Positions 52,939 to 63,947 of a stretch of DNA of 64,000 nt are shown here, piece by piece. The position numbers were made by a program, and so were the translations under genes. The stretch comes from Nitrospirota bacterium (lineage in GTDB: Bacteria > Nitrospirota > Thermodesulfovibrionia > Thermodesulfovibrionales > UBA6898). The stretch's first letter is position 1, and every line of letters starts with the position of its first letter. The notes beneath the pieces were generated by a model. The model had not been told where the DNA came from. It made no database searches and saw only the letters and a program-made list of their open reading frames with translations. The stretch covers positions 17,837 through 81,836 of the forward strand of contig JAJRYC010000004.1 of assembly GCA_024275975.1 (NCBI GenBank). The letters run 5' to 3'.

Positions 52939-53844
52939 ATGATTATAAACAGCAATGGAAGACTGAAAAACATAGGCGGACAGGCAGTTATAGAAGGTGT
53001 CATGATGAAGGGGCCTAAAAACTGGACCGTGGCTGTAAGGGACAACAACGGCTTTATTCATCTAAAGAAAGAGAAGCTGGGCGAACTCCCGAAATTCCTG
53101 AAAAAGCCGGTAATAAGGGGCTTCATCGCTCTCTTTCAGGCGCTTACCCTCGGGATAAAATCGATCGAATTTTCCGCGAACAAGGCTTACGGTGAAGATA
53201 ATGAAAAAGACGTCGGGAAGATGACCATGGCGATTACAATCCTTGCTTCCATGATTCTTGGTCTCGGACTCTTTATCCTGCTGCCATTGTACGCGACTAA
53301 AATGGCGGGCCTTATATTTCATGGTATCACCGAAAATTCCCTGCTCTTTAATATTACAGACGGTATTATAAGGGTCCTGGTCTTTCTTGTTTATATTCTT
53401 CTCGCGGGCATGTGGAAAGAAATGGCAAGGACTTTTATGTATCACGGGGCGGAACATAAGGTCATACACGCTTATGAAGAGGGCAGAGAGCTGACTATTG
53501 ATAATGCGAGGGAATACAGCACGCTTCATCCTCGCTGCGGCACAAGTTTTCTGCTGATAGTTATGGTCGTGAGTATTCTTGTCTTTTCGTTTATCCCGCA
53601 GCACTGGCCGTTTCTGTATAAATTTCTTTCCAGAATAGTTTTTATACCACTTATCGCCGGTTTCTCCTTCGAATTCCTGAAGCTTTCAGCAAAATGGAAA
53701 GACAATCCCGTAATGAATTTTTTAATAAAGCCTGGGCTTCTCCTGCAGCGTCTGACCACAAAAGAACCCGACGATGTTCAGATCGAGGTAGCACTGAGCG
53801 CCCTTAAAGAAGTATTAATATTAGAGGATGAAAATGCTGCTTGA
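52939..53844 (+). CDS. DUF1385 membrane protein
   Basis: A 301-residue membrane protein. The N-terminus [15 protein letters not shown] and the middle [15 protein letters not shown] and [14 protein letters not shown] are hallmarks of DUF1385, which commonly precedes prfA and prmC as here. Four or five hydrophobic segments are present. Function is unknown. It overlaps prfA by 11 bases. Confidence 0.93.
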   Translation: MIINSNGRLKNIGGQAVIEGVMMKGPKNWTVAVRDNNGFIHLKKEKLGELPKFLKKPVIRGFIALFQALTLGIKSIEFSANKAYGEDNEKDVGKMTMAITILASMILGLGLFILLPLYATKMAGLIFHGITENSLLFNITDGIIRVLVFLVYILLAGMWKEMARTFMYHGAEHKVIHAYEEGRELTIDNAREYSTLHPRCGTSFLLIVMVVSILVFSFIPQHWPFLYKFLSRIVFIPLIAGFSFEFLKLSAKWKDNPVMNFLIKPGLLLQRLTTKEPDDVQIEVALSALKEVLILEDENAA

Positions 53845-54898
53845 TAAACTCCTTGAAATCGAAAACAAATACGATGATCTGAACCGCCTTCTAAGCGATC
53901 CCGATGTCTTCTCAGTACATACGGAATTCCTGAAATATTCCAGGGAACATTCCGGCCTCCAGCCTGTGGTAGAAAAGATCAGGGAATATAAAAAACTGCT
54001 CTCGGACATCGGGAATACAGAAGAACTACTCAGCCTGGGCGACAGTGACATAAAGGAACTTGCGCAGGATGAACTCGAAGAACTGAAAAAAAGAAAACCC
54101 GAACTCGAGAATGAACTCAAGTTATTGCTTCTCCCTGTTGACCCGAGAGATGAGAAGAGTGTAATAATCGAGATAAGGGCCGGCACGGGAGGCGACGAGG
54201 CCTCGTTATTCGCGGCGAACCTCTTCCGCATGTATACCAAATACGCTGAATCGAGAAAATGGAAGATCGAGATTATAAGCATGAGCGCAACCGGTCTGGG
54301 CGGAATTAAAGAGATAATCGCTTCTATTCAGGGCAGGGGCGCTTACAGCAGGCTCAAATATGAAAGCGGAGTTCACAGGGTCCAGCGTGTTCCCGCTACA
54401 GAGGCGTCCGGCAGGGTCCATACATCCGCAGCTACGGTAGCGGTCCTCCCCGAAGCTGAAGAAGTTGACGTGAAAATCGATGAAAAAGACCTGAGAGTAG
54501 ACACTTTTTGCGCTTCTGGTCCGGGGGGACAGGGCGTGAATACAACATATTCTGCTGTCAGAATAGTGCATGTACCGACAGGGCTTATCGTCCAGTGCCA
54601 GGACGAGCGTTCCCAGATAAAAAACAAGGACAAGGCAATGAAGGTTCTGCGTTCCAGACTTTATGAGCTGGAGTTGAACAGGAAGGACAAAGAAAGGGCG
54701 CAACAGAGGAAGTCACAGGTCGGCTCCGGCGACAGAAGCGAGAGGATAAGGACATACAACTTTCCCCAGAACAGGGTGTCCGATCATCGAACCGGCGTTA
54801 CGCTCTATAAACTGGAACAGCTCCTGGAGGGCCAGTTGGATGAAATCATTGACGGCCTGATAACATTTTACAACGCTGAACGGCTTAAAGAGCTTTAA
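53834..54898 (+). CDS. prfA: Peptide chain release factor 1
   Basis: A 354-residue release factor reading UAA and UAG. The second ATG (53834) has GAGG at the proper distance, so I prefer it to 53828. It has the anticodon-like PAT of [14 protein letters not shown] (RF1 type, not SPF of RF2) and the catalytic GGQ in [19 protein letters not shown]. That the UAG-reading factor appears intact argues against reassigned UAG codons in this genome. Confidence 0.96.
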   Translation: MLLDKLLEIENKYDDLNRLLSDPDVFSVHTEFLKYSREHSGLQPVVEKIREYKKLLSDIGNTEELLSLGDSDIKELAQDELEELKKRKPELENELKLLLLPVDPRDEKSVIIEIRAGTGGDEASLFAANLFRMYTKYAESRKWKIEIISMSATGLGGIKEIIASIQGRGAYSRLKYESGVHRVQRVPATEASGRVHTSAATVAVLPEAEEVDVKIDEKDLRVDTFCASGPGGQGVNTTYSAVRIVHVPTGLIVQCQDERSQIKNKDKAMKVLRSRLYELELNRKDKERAQQRKSQVGSGDRSERIRTYNFPQNRVSDHRTGVTLYKLEQLLEGQLDEIIDGLITFYNAERLKEL

Positions 54899-54943
54899 AA
54901 TCCGCCAAAACAAAGCAATCCGCACTGAAACAAAAGGTTGAAA

Positions 54944-55852
54944 ATGAAGCTACTGGATACATTAAAACCCTCGATATACCATCTTAAAAAAGCCAATATT
55001 GATGAACCCGTAATCGAGGCCGCAGTGCTTGTTTTTCATGTTTCCGGGGTGGACAGACTGACAGCGTACAGGGATAATCCCGAGATAGGCCCGGTGATAT
55101 TGTCGGAAATCCACAGGCTGATCGGACGAAGGGCCATGGGCGAACCCATGCAGTATATAATAGGAGAGGCTGATTTCATGGATCTGGTAATAAAGGTCGG
55201 CCGGGGAGTGCTTATTCCCAGGCCCGAGACAGAGATTCTCGCCCGGGAGGCCATAAAAGAGGCGCGAAATCTAAAATTCATCGCTCGCGGGTTAAAGCGT
55301 AACTCCGGCCACGTAACGCCGCCCGTTCAACAATCTCCCGGACTGAGGATCCTCGACCTCTGCTCCGGAAGCGGCTGCATCGCCCTAGCGCTCGCAAGGG
55401 AATTTCCCGACGCAAATATCCTCGGTATCGACATTTCAGGGACTGCTGTCAAATATGCGGAGACTAACGCCGCTTTCAACAAAATCAGCAACGTTATATT
55501 TCTGGAGGGATCATTGTTCGGGCCGGTGACGTCAATGCCCGGGTTCGACTTAATCGTCTCGAATCCTCCATATATAAAAACCTCCGAGATTGATACGCTC
55601 CAGAGAGAGGTCAGGGAATGGGAACCATTGGAGGCTCTTGACGGTGGCATGGACGGTCTGGATTTTTATAAAAAAATCTTACTGGGGGCTGGAAGGCATT
55701 TAAGGAAAGGCGGTAAGATCCTGCTCGAAGCCGGGTATGATCAGGCAGGGGAAATAGCAGTCATCACCGAAAAAGCCGGCTTTAAAAAAATAACTGTTAC
55801 AAAGGACTTTTCAGGCATAGACCGGATCCTGAAGGCTGAATGGCCGGCTTAG
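54944..55852 (+). CDS. prmC: Release-factor glutamine methyltransferase
   Basis: A 302-residue SAM-dependent enzyme methylating the GGQ glutamine of release factors, located after prfA as usual. An N-terminal helical domain, then GRGVLIPRPETEILA, the SAM-binding LRILDLCSGSGCIALALA and the catalytic SNPPYIKTSEI. ATG 54944 is preferred over TTG 54938 because AAGG lies six bases upstream. A linker (RGLKRNSGHVTPP) between the two parts is somewhat longer than usual. Confidence 0.95.
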   Translation: MKLLDTLKPSIYHLKKANIDEPVIEAAVLVFHVSGVDRLTAYRDNPEIGPVILSEIHRLIGRRAMGEPMQYIIGEADFMDLVIKVGRGVLIPRPETEILAREAIKEARNLKFIARGLKRNSGHVTPPVQQSPGLRILDLCSGSGCIALALAREFPDANILGIDISGTAVKYAETNAAFNKISNVIFLEGSLFGPVTSMPGFDLIVSNPPYIKTSEIDTLQREVREWEPLEALDGGMDGLDFYKKILLGAGRHLRKGGKILLEAGYDQAGEIAVITEKAGFKKITVTKDFSGIDRILKAEWPA

Positions 55853-55883
55853 CCCGCTGTTATATACGCAACAATCAGAGTTG

Positions 55884-56042
55884 CTAATCTCCACATCTGC
55901 ACGGGAAATATGTCAGGAGTGCCGATCTGATTTTCTCCATGGCCTCTTCCCGAGTTCCGCCCTTCGCCCTGTAACCGGGAAGCTCCACACATTCAGCGAT
56001 CCAGTAGCCGTCGTCATCCTGATAGACCGTGAATTCTCTCAT
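55884..56042 (-). CDS. HicB-like small protein, 52 residues
   Basis: The frame reads MREFTVYQDDDGYWIAECVE followed by LPGYRAKGGTREEAMEKI and ends CRCGD. This is the compact HicB/UPF0150 antitoxin fold. Its ATG overlaps the stop of the PilZ gene (ATGA). No HicA partner is visible on either side. It could be an orphan antitoxin or a solitary regulatory protein. Confidence 0.7.
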   Translation of the reverse strand: MREFTVYQDDDGYWIAECVELPGYRAKGGTREEAMEKIRSALLTYFPCRCGD

Positions 56043-56410
56043 ATATTCAATTCCGCCCCTTTGTTCCCGGCGTCAGAGAGCAACGTCCGGATCAGGTGAA
56101 GATAATTAGTATCCTTTTCAAGTATCTCAATTCCCATCCCGTTTTTCAGGGCGTTCAAACTATCTTCCATCGTGTTTCCTGACGCTGACGTTAAAGTCCT
56201 TCTGACCCGACCCCTGATCTTTGAATTCAGGCCGTCCGGAAGATGGATCGTCATATCAATTACTGTATCGGGAAAACAGGGATGGTCCGTTACTATATAA
56301 AGCCCAATCAGGGAAAAATCGCTTGACGACCCCCTGAAAATTATATTATTGGATATAAATTCCATTTCACAGTGCCTGGTAAATCTTTTTTGTCGCCTTT
56401 TATTATCCAT
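56039..56410 (-). CDS. PilZ-domain protein
   Basis: A 123-residue protein with the PilZ arginine motif (RRQKRFTRHCEMEF) at the N-terminus, the SDFSLIGLYI strand, which partly keeps the D/NxSxxG motif, and NGMGIEIL near the C-terminus. PilZ domains usually bind cyclic di-GMP. It stands alone except for coupling to the HicB-like gene. Confidence 0.75.
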   Translation of the reverse strand: MDNKRRQKRFTRHCEMEFISNNIIFRGSSSDFSLIGLYIVTDHPCFPDTVIDMTIHLPDGLNSKIRGRVRRTLTSASGNTMEDSLNALKNGMGIEILEKDTNYLHLIRTLLSDAGNKGAELNI

Positions 56411-56583
56411 GACTTTATTTGAATACGGTTTTTACATCATGAAGGTGCATTCGTACGTATTGTTTAATTATATGGATTTATAAAAAATTTTCAAGCTTTC
56501 TCCTGAATAACCGGCTTCCCACTGCGTTCCGCAAATGTCTATCCCGGCCATATAGCGGGACAAACGACACCCCGGCCGGCCGT

Positions 56584-57552
56584 TCAGATATTTCTGAAAT
56601 CAATAATAACCTTGAGGGAATCTCTATCAACCGCCCTGTCGAACGCCTCTTTCGCCCTGTCAAAACCAAAAACACCAGTTATAAACGGCCTGACATTAAT
56701 GAGTCCGGCCGAGAGCGCCGCTAAAGCCGGTTCAAATGGGCCGCACCTTGATCCAACAACAGTAATTTCGTTAACTACAAGGAGAGTAAGCCCCACCGCC
56801 CTCTTTTCGGAGACTGTGCTTTTCATGACGATTGTCCCACCAGGTTTAACCAGCCTCATCGCCGTCTCAAAACCTTCAACAGCGCCGGCCGCATCAACTA
56901 CAATGTCATACCTCTTTTCAGTATGCAATTCCCTGATATTAATCGCCTCTATTCCATGTTTTTCCACAATTCTCAGCTTGGGTTCATGTTTTCCGGCAAT
57001 GGTTATTTCCGCATTTATAAGCCTCAGAACAAGAGAAATAAGCAGTCCAAGCTTTCCATCTCCAATAACAAGAATTTTATCCGTGGGCTTAACGTGGACC
57101 TGGCGGGTAATTTCGAAGGCCGCTGCCAGAGGTTCTGTAAATACAGCCTCTTCGTCTGCAATATCGGGGGGCGCCTCAATCAGATTTTCTACAGGCAGGG
57201 TAATATATTCAGCCATCGCGCCATCTTTATTGACAATCCCCAGGGTCTTTCCGTTCGGACAGTGATTTTTTAATCCTGTCAGACAAAAATCACAGGCGCC
57301 GCAACCACGGTTGATTCCGCCAACGACTCTCTTGCCGCTCAACCTCCGGTCATTGCTGTTTATCTTCTCGACCACCCCAACAAACTCATGACCGATTATT
57401 CCCTTGAACCCAAGGTATCCCTTTGTTATCTCGATATCGGTTCTGCATATCCCGGCCAAATATATTCTAACAAGCGCCTCACCTTCCGACGGGCGTGGTT
57501 TTGGATAGTCCTCCACAAATTTCAGTTCGTGATCAAAAACAATCGCTTTCAT
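56584..57552 (-). CDS. Zinc-dependent medium-chain alcohol dehydrogenase family
   Basis: A 322-residue MDR oxidoreductase. Catalytic-zinc ligands in GICRTDIEITKG and GHEFVGVVEKI, the structural zinc loop CGACDFCLTGLKNHC, and a Rossmann fold with KILVIGDGKLGLLISLVLRL. The substrate is probably a polyol, sugar or threonine-like alcohol but cannot be told from sequence. ATG 57552 has GAGGTG at a proper distance; a GTG four codons upstream overlaps that site. Confidence 0.87.
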   Translation of the reverse strand: MKAIVFDHELKFVEDYPKPRPSEGEALVRIYLAGICRTDIEITKGYLGFKGIIGHEFVGVVEKINSNDRRLSGKRVVGGINRGCGACDFCLTGLKNHCPNGKTLGIVNKDGAMAEYITLPVENLIEAPPDIADEEAVFTEPLAAAFEITRQVHVKPTDKILVIGDGKLGLLISLVLRLINAEITIAGKHEPKLRIVEKHGIEAINIRELHTEKRYDIVVDAAGAVEGFETAMRLVKPGGTIVMKSTVSEKRAVGLTLLVVNEITVVGSRCGPFEPALAALSAGLINVRPFITGVFGFDRAKEAFDRAVDRDSLKVIIDFRNI

Positions 57553-57862
57553 AATTAAAGACACCTCGTCACCAAACAGAGTCAGTGCACTAACTTATTT
57601 TTTCCGTCAGTCATTCCTGCTGACGGTATGAGACGGCGCGCTCAACAGGATTAATCGAATGTTAAACTTTAAGTTATAACTGCAACTACCTGAATAACCG
57701 CACGCTTCTTCACACTAGAAGGACTTTTAAAATGCCTTAGCCAGTCATTAAAAACGCCTTTTGGATTATCGCTTTATTCTTTTCTCCCTGAATATCCGGG
57801 GCCGGCGCTAAGTCCTAAAATAACCGTATCTGATTATTTATGTCAAATCCCTTCTCTTTTAT
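57553..57862. other. Intergenic region before murA
   Basis: About 310 bases between the divergent dehydrogenase and murA genes. A possible hairpin (CCGTCAG and CTGACGG, 57603-57626) is visible. No gene is seen. Promoters for both sides must lie here, but no boxes are convincing. Confidence 0.5.
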
Positions 57863-59167
<1,305 letters not shown>

Positions 59168-59233
59168 AATCGACAGAATCTTTACAGACTCCGGATAAAG
59201 CAGTTAGAATAAAAAGCGTAAAAGTGTATATCA

Positions 59234-60310
59234 ATGACTGTATGCAACCACAGAAAGAGCGACAGCTTTTGCCCCATAAGCAAAACTCCCTGTATCGGCG
59301 AGTGCATATACGCCAATATCCTCGATGATATAAGCCTGGGAATAATAGGCCTTGATCTGAAAAACAGAGAGGTGTTTTACCAGAACAGGTCTGCCGTTGA
59401 TATATTTAAAAGCACGATAAAACCCAGGGATTACAAAACCCTGATCGACCTGCTATTACCAAAAGATGTTGATTATTCCAGATCAAAAAACCCTAAAAAC
59501 TGCCGGACGTTGCGCTACGGGAACAGATTTATAGGTTATACGGTTTATCCTATATCCGACATTTACCACTGGATATATATAACCGACATCACCGAAAAAG
59601 TGAGGCTTAATACCATAGCCGAATCGGTGAATACAATGACCAACCTCGGTTATATATTCTCGGGAATCAGGCATGAGATGGGCAATCCTATAAATTCCAT
59701 AAAGACTACAATGACGGTCCTCAAAAACAATGTTAAAAAATACTCCAGGGAAAATATAGCAGAGTATATAGACCGAGTACTTGTGGATTTGACCCGTGTT
59801 GAGTCTCTCCTTAAAGACCTGAAGACATTCAGCATGTATGAAAACCCCGAGCTTAAAAAAGTAAATATGGCCTCGTTTATGGATAATCTGCTTTCGATGG
59901 TGAAGATGGATTTCGATAAAAATAATATCAGAATAAAAACGATCTTCAGAACAGAAAATATATATGGATATTTTGACGCAAGGGCACTGCAGCATGTTAT
60001 GCTGAACGTCCTGACAAACGCCTCGGATGCGCTGCAGGGGATATCATCACCCCGGATTTCTATTATTCTGAGTAAAATAAACTATTGCGTAATAATACAA
60101 GTTAAAGACAATGGCAGCGGCATATCCGATGAACAGAAGAAAAATCTCTTCAAACCCTTTGCAACGACCAAAACCCATGGCACCGGTCTCGGCCTGGTAA
60201 ATGTCAGGAAGATGCTTGCAAAAATGAACGGTACCATAGAGATAGAGAGCCGGCCTGATGACGGCGCTTTAGTGACATTGACGCTACCAGGGGGAGACAG
60301 TGATACATAA
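59234..60310 (+). CDS. PAS-type sensor histidine kinase
   Basis: A 358-residue soluble kinase. An N-terminal cysteine-rich segment (CNHRKSDSFC, CIGEC) precedes a PAS-like domain (ISLGIIGLDLKNREVFYQN). The kinase core has FSGIRHEMGNPINSIK with the phosphorylated His, NVLTNASDAL, VKDNGSGIS and GTGLGLVNVRKML. The cysteines could bind metal or an iron-sulfur cluster. It overlaps the response regulator by 11 bases. Confidence 0.88.
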   Translation: MTVCNHRKSDSFCPISKTPCIGECIYANILDDISLGIIGLDLKNREVFYQNRSAVDIFKSTIKPRDYKTLIDLLLPKDVDYSRSKNPKNCRTLRYGNRFIGYTVYPISDIYHWIYITDITEKVRLNTIAESVNTMTNLGYIFSGIRHEMGNPINSIKTTMTVLKNNVKKYSRENIAEYIDRVLVDLTRVESLLKDLKTFSMYENPELKKVNMASFMDNLLSMVKMDFDKNNIRIKTIFRTENIYGYFDARALQHVMLNVLTNASDALQGISSPRISIILSKINYCVIIQVKDNGSGISDEQKKNLFKPFATTKTHGTGLGLVNVRKMLAKMNGTIEIESRPDDGALVTLTLPGGDSDT

Positions 60311-61679
60311 ACTAAAAAAAACACTTCTGATTGTTGATGACGACAGGACATTCTGCGAATCGGTCAAGGATTATATGAGCAGCGATATGCTGGAAGTCAT
60401 TACAGCCCACACCGCCCCGGACAGCCTCAATCTCTGTTCCATGAGAAATATAGACATAGTCCTGCTGGACCAGAGACTCCCTGAAAAAGAAGGCCACACA
60501 CTCTGCCCTACGATACTCAAACACAACGATCAAACCAAGATAATTTTCAGCACCGCATATCCAAGCTTCGATAACGCAGTGAAAGCCGTCAAGGCCGGTG
60601 CGTATGACTATCTTTCAAAACCCTTTGAACTGGAAGAGTTGCGTCTGGCCGTAAGCCGGGCGATTAGAACTTTGGACCTGGAAAAAACCGAACAATTACA
60701 TCGCTACAAAAATGACAGAATAATCGAGGAAACTATACTGATCGGCGGCCGAAAAGGTCTCTCTGAAGTCCAACGGTTGATAGACGTTGCCGCCACCGTT
60801 GACGCCCCTGTCCTTATTACTGGAGGCACGGGTACTGGTAAAAATGTCGTGGCAAGGTTGATACATTATACTGGTGCTGACAGTAAGGCCCCTTTCATCA
60901 GTATAAATTGCTCTGCCATTCCGGAAAACCTCATTGAGACGGAGTTGTTCGGCCATGAAAAGGGAGCTTTTACCGGTGCGGTGGACGCGCGCAAGGGAAT
61001 TTTCGAGATGGCTGAAGGGGGGACCCTCTTATTAGACGAAATCGGCGAAATGCCGTTGCACCTGCAGGCCAAACTCCTCGGAGTCCTTGATGACAAAAAA
61101 ATCAAAAGGCTTGGAGGAGAATCCATACGGCGGATTAATGTACGGATAATAGCCGCCACAAGCATTAATATGGAAAGATAAATAAGTCTGAAACAATTCA
61201 GGAAAGACCTCTATTACCGCCTCGGCGTCATCAAAATTGAAATCCCTCCGTTACGGGAACGCCGCCAGGATATTCCTGAACTATGCGACTACATAATCCG
61301 AAAGATATCAAAGGGCGCTGAAGTCAGAGTGTCTGATTCCGAAGTCGAAAAACTGATGAAATATGACTGGCCTGGAAATGTGAGGGAGCTGAAAAATATT
61401 ATAGAGAGAGCGGTCATACTGAGAAGTGGCCCCGATATCCGTCCGTCCGAACTTGTTCTGGGGAAAAAAGACACTCCACTCGCTATTGGTCCGGCAAACA
61501 CTCGTTCCGTAGCATTGGGGGAGAGACCGGCAAGACTGGCTGATGTGGAGAAAAACCATATCGGATACATACTCGATCAGTTCTCCTTCAATTATACACA
61601 GACCGCCAGGGCTATGGGGATATCCCTGTCCACACTCAAACGAAAATTGAAACAGTACGGGATAGTTAAAGCTCAATAA
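60300..61679 (+). CDS. NtrC-type sigma-54 response regulator with in-frame TAA
   Basis: From GTG 60300: a receiver domain (LLIVDDDRTFCES, phosphoacceptor in VLLDQRLPEKEG, lysine in LSKPFELEE). The AAA+ sigma-54 activator domain has GGTGTGKNVVARL, the GAFTGA loop that contacts sigma-54, and GGTLLLDEIGEMPL. A C-terminal Fis-like helix-turn-helix (NYTQTARAMGISLSTLKRKL) ends the protein. TAA 61179-61181 interrupts SINMER and ISLKQFRKDLYYRLGV within the AAA+ domain; the frame is continuous on both sides. The Walker A ends in Lys-Asn rather than Lys-Glu/Ser/Thr. It is the partner of the preceding kinase and depends on sigma-54. Confidence 0.87.
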
Positions 61680-61761
61680 AGGCCGGAAAGGTCAAAATCG
61701 ACTATCCAGAATGAACGGATTAACGGCGAAGCTTTTTTATCGTCACGTCAACCTTTTGTTT

Positions 61762-61767
61762 TATAAT
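61762..61767 (+). promoter_or_regulatory. Possible -10 element before the REC-roadblock gene
   Basis: TATAAT lies 49 bases before ATG 61817. A -35 is not clear. No Shine-Dalgarno is visible before that ATG. Confidence 0.35.
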
Positions 61768-61816
61768 GCTTTTATGGCATGTCGGCATCTGGCAAGTTAA
61801 TTGCGTGATATTCAGT

Positions 61817-62998
61817 ATGGATCATAAGTATAATATAAAAAATGTCTTAATCGTTGATGACGAAAAATCTTTTCTACTCAGTCTGGTGGAAGGCCTGCGA
61901 GCCTACGCCTCTGATTTCAACACGCTGACGGCGGAAAACGGCAAGGAAGCCATCGAAATACTGGAATCCGTCGAGGCGGACCTGATAGTAACAGACCTCA
62001 AAATGCCCGGAATGGACGGATTTGAACTCCTGGCTTACGTAAAGAAAAACCACCCGGATGTCCCGGTAATAATTATAACGGCCTATTACACCTCCGAGAT
62101 AAAAGAGAGACTTGAAGCACTGGGCAGTTTCAAGTTACTTGAAAAGCCACTGGATTTCAAGGAACTTGTAGATAATATCTTTGCCGAGCTGGCAACCGTC
62201 TCCAAGGGATATATACGCGGAATAACCCTGCCGGCCTTCCTGCAATTGGTAGAGATGGAGAAGAAAACCTGCACAATAAAAGTTAGATCAAGGGGAAGAA
62301 CCGGACACCTTTATTTTAATGAAGGCAATTTAATGGATGCTGATAACGGTACAGACCGGAATGAGAAGGCGGCGTATGATATCGTATGCTGGGACCAGGC
62401 CGAAATAGAAATTAGCAGCTTCTGCAAGGAAATGGGCAGGAATATAAGCGGCAGCCTCAACCATATACTGATGGAAGGCTTTAGAATAAAGGATGAAAGT
62501 GAAAGGAGCGCGGATAAAGACCCGGAAAGCGTTCAGAGTGCCGACGATACGGATCTTGATTCCGTCTTACTGGAGGCGGAAGAGAGCGTACAACATGAAA
62601 AATCGACAAATCCGGAAGATTATGAGGAGGAGAAAAAGATGGCGACTTTAAAAGACTTACTTAATGAATTTGCTAAATTGCAGGGGGTTACTACCGTCTG
62701 CCTTGTCGGTCGTGACGGCTTTCTGCTTGACAGTATCGCCACGACAGGCATTGACACCGAGATGATAGGTGCAATCGCTTCAAGCGGATTCGGGGCATCG
62801 GAATCAATGGGCAAGCAACTTGGGAAAGGCACCCTGTCCTTGACCATGATTGAGTTTGAAAACGGCCCTGTCCTGTTTGCACCCGTTGGTGAGGACGCCT
62901 TTATTGTTATTATTGCTGAAAGAGACTCGAACCTCGGGATGGTCAGGCTTAAACTGAAGAAACATTGCAAAGAAATCGCTAACGCGGCGGCAATATAA
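61817..62998 (+). CDS. Receiver-DUF4388-roadblock/LC7 fusion protein
   Basis: A 393-residue regulator from ATG 61817. Receiver domain (VLIVDDEKSFLLSL, phosphoacceptor in IVTDLKMPGMDG, lysine in LLEKPLDFKEL), then a DUF4388/PATAN-like domain (FLQLVEMEKKTCTIKVRSRG, TGHLYFNEGNLMDA), an acidic linker, and a C-terminal roadblock/LC7 domain (MATLKDLLNEFAKLQGVTTV onward) like MglB-type GTPase regulators. A strong internal GAGGAGGAG (62624-62632) precedes ATG 62639, exactly at the start of the roadblock domain, so a separate roadblock protein may also be made. It probably controls polarity or motility-type small GTPases; none is in the window. Confidence 0.85.
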   Translation: MDHKYNIKNVLIVDDEKSFLLSLVEGLRAYASDFNTLTAENGKEAIEILESVEADLIVTDLKMPGMDGFELLAYVKKNHPDVPVIIITAYYTSEIKERLEALGSFKLLEKPLDFKELVDNIFAELATVSKGYIRGITLPAFLQLVEMEKKTCTIKVRSRGRTGHLYFNEGNLMDADNGTDRNEKAAYDIVCWDQAEIEISSFCKEMGRNISGSLNHILMEGFRIKDESERSADKDPESVQSADDTDLDSVLLEAEESVQHEKSTNPEDYEEEKKMATLKDLLNEFAKLQGVTTVCLVGRDGFLLDSIATTGIDTEMIGAIASSGFGASESMGKQLGKGTLSLTMIEFENGPVLFAPVGEDAFIVIIAERDSNLGMVRLKLKKHCKEIANAAAI

Positions 62999-63015
62999 AA
63001 AAAATGAGGTGAACC

Positions 63016-63632
63016 ATGACTGAAGAAAAAATTCTCGACATAGCACATGTAAGTTTTCTGGACATGATAAAGATAATGATAACTCTAAGCGGCGCGGCAA
63101 ACGCCAAGGGTACGCTTATCAGGAATGCTATAAAGACAGCCGAAAAAATCTCCGAAACCGATTATGAAACCTTGACGATTTCCTGTCCGCTATAGAAAAC
63201 GCGACCAACCCGATTACGATGATCGAGGGAAAATCCTCTCATCAGGGGGATTTTGTATTTGGACTTAGCGCCTGTCCGTTCGGGGCATCCATTAAAAACT
63301 ACACGCGCGTTTTTGAAAAGCTTCCGGAAGGTTTTGCGGATTTCACAGTCGAGTTCAACAAGCCGAGCAATGTAACCGCACAATACCATGTGGGCGAAGG
63401 CGCCGGGGTCAGCCCGTTCTGCGCCGTGCATCAACCGATGAGAAGCGCGATTGCCGAAAAGATTACAATAGGGGGAAAGAAGATCCAGATCTACCAGCTC
63501 GGCTGCAAATCAGGCGCGGGGAAAAAGGGGTTTGCTGAAAAATGGATAGAGGCGACCGGCGTGCCAAAGGATGTAGTTGACAAAGTCCTTGACAACTATA
63601 TGTGCTGCTATTACCTCAAAATCATTGAATAA
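63016..63632 (+). CDS. Conserved-looking protein of unknown family, frameshifted
   Basis: ATG 63016 follows GAGGTG and encodes TEEKILDIAHVSFLDMIKIM and so on to ISETDYET. The frame then breaks near 63169-63175; inserting one C (ACCCTTGAC) continues as LDDFLSAIENATNPITMIEG and runs to a TAA at 63630-63632, about 205 residues. It has scattered cysteines (SACPFG, PFCAVHQP, YQLGCKSG, MCCYYL) but no motif I recognise. It follows the roadblock gene by 17 bases and is probably in its operon. Confidence 0.65.
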
Positions 63633-63709
63633 GACTTCACACCGCGTTCGTCCAGGTCGAACTTCAGGAAAAGACAGGCGATAGCAAACTGTATATATTT
63701 GCAGGAATT

Positions 63710-63775
63710 CTGGATTCTCGATGTAAGTCCTCGCGAGAGTCGCGTCGACCCGCTCAGAAGACCGCTGGAATGACG
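63710..63775. repeat. Dispersed repeat family B, copy 2
   Basis: Matches 1570-1635 with a few substitutions (CTGGATTCTCGATGTAAGTC, CGCGAGAGTCGCG, GGAATGACG). It lies between the unknown gene and the tRNA. Confidence 0.75.
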
Positions 63776-63861
63776 AAGAGTGTGAACAAGAGAATTGACT
63801 GTTTAATGGAACGCTGTAGTGTACGGAAAAGGAACTCCATAAATTCGGAATACTGTAATAT

Positions 63862-63947
63862 GGTGCCGAAGGGGGGACTCGAACCCCCACAGCGTTTCCA
63901 CCACTAGACCCTGAACCTAGCGCGTCTACCAGTTCCACCACTTCGGC
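63862..63947 (-). tRNA. tRNA-Leu (CAG)
   Basis: On the minus strand the acceptor 5' end GCCGAAG pairs with CTTCGGC before an encoded ACCA. The D arm has GGAACTGGTAGACGCG, the anticodon loop TTCAGGG gives CAG, there is a long variable arm (GTGGTGGAAACGCTG region), and the T arm has GGTTCGAGTCC. A class II tRNA with CAG reads CUG leucine codons. Confidence 0.95.

Noticed and set aside
63510..63941. Minus-strand frame with MVELVDALGSGSSGG over the tRNA
   Set aside because: It overlaps the tRNA-Leu gene and a dispersed repeat; this peptide is a familiar spurious translation of tRNA sequence.
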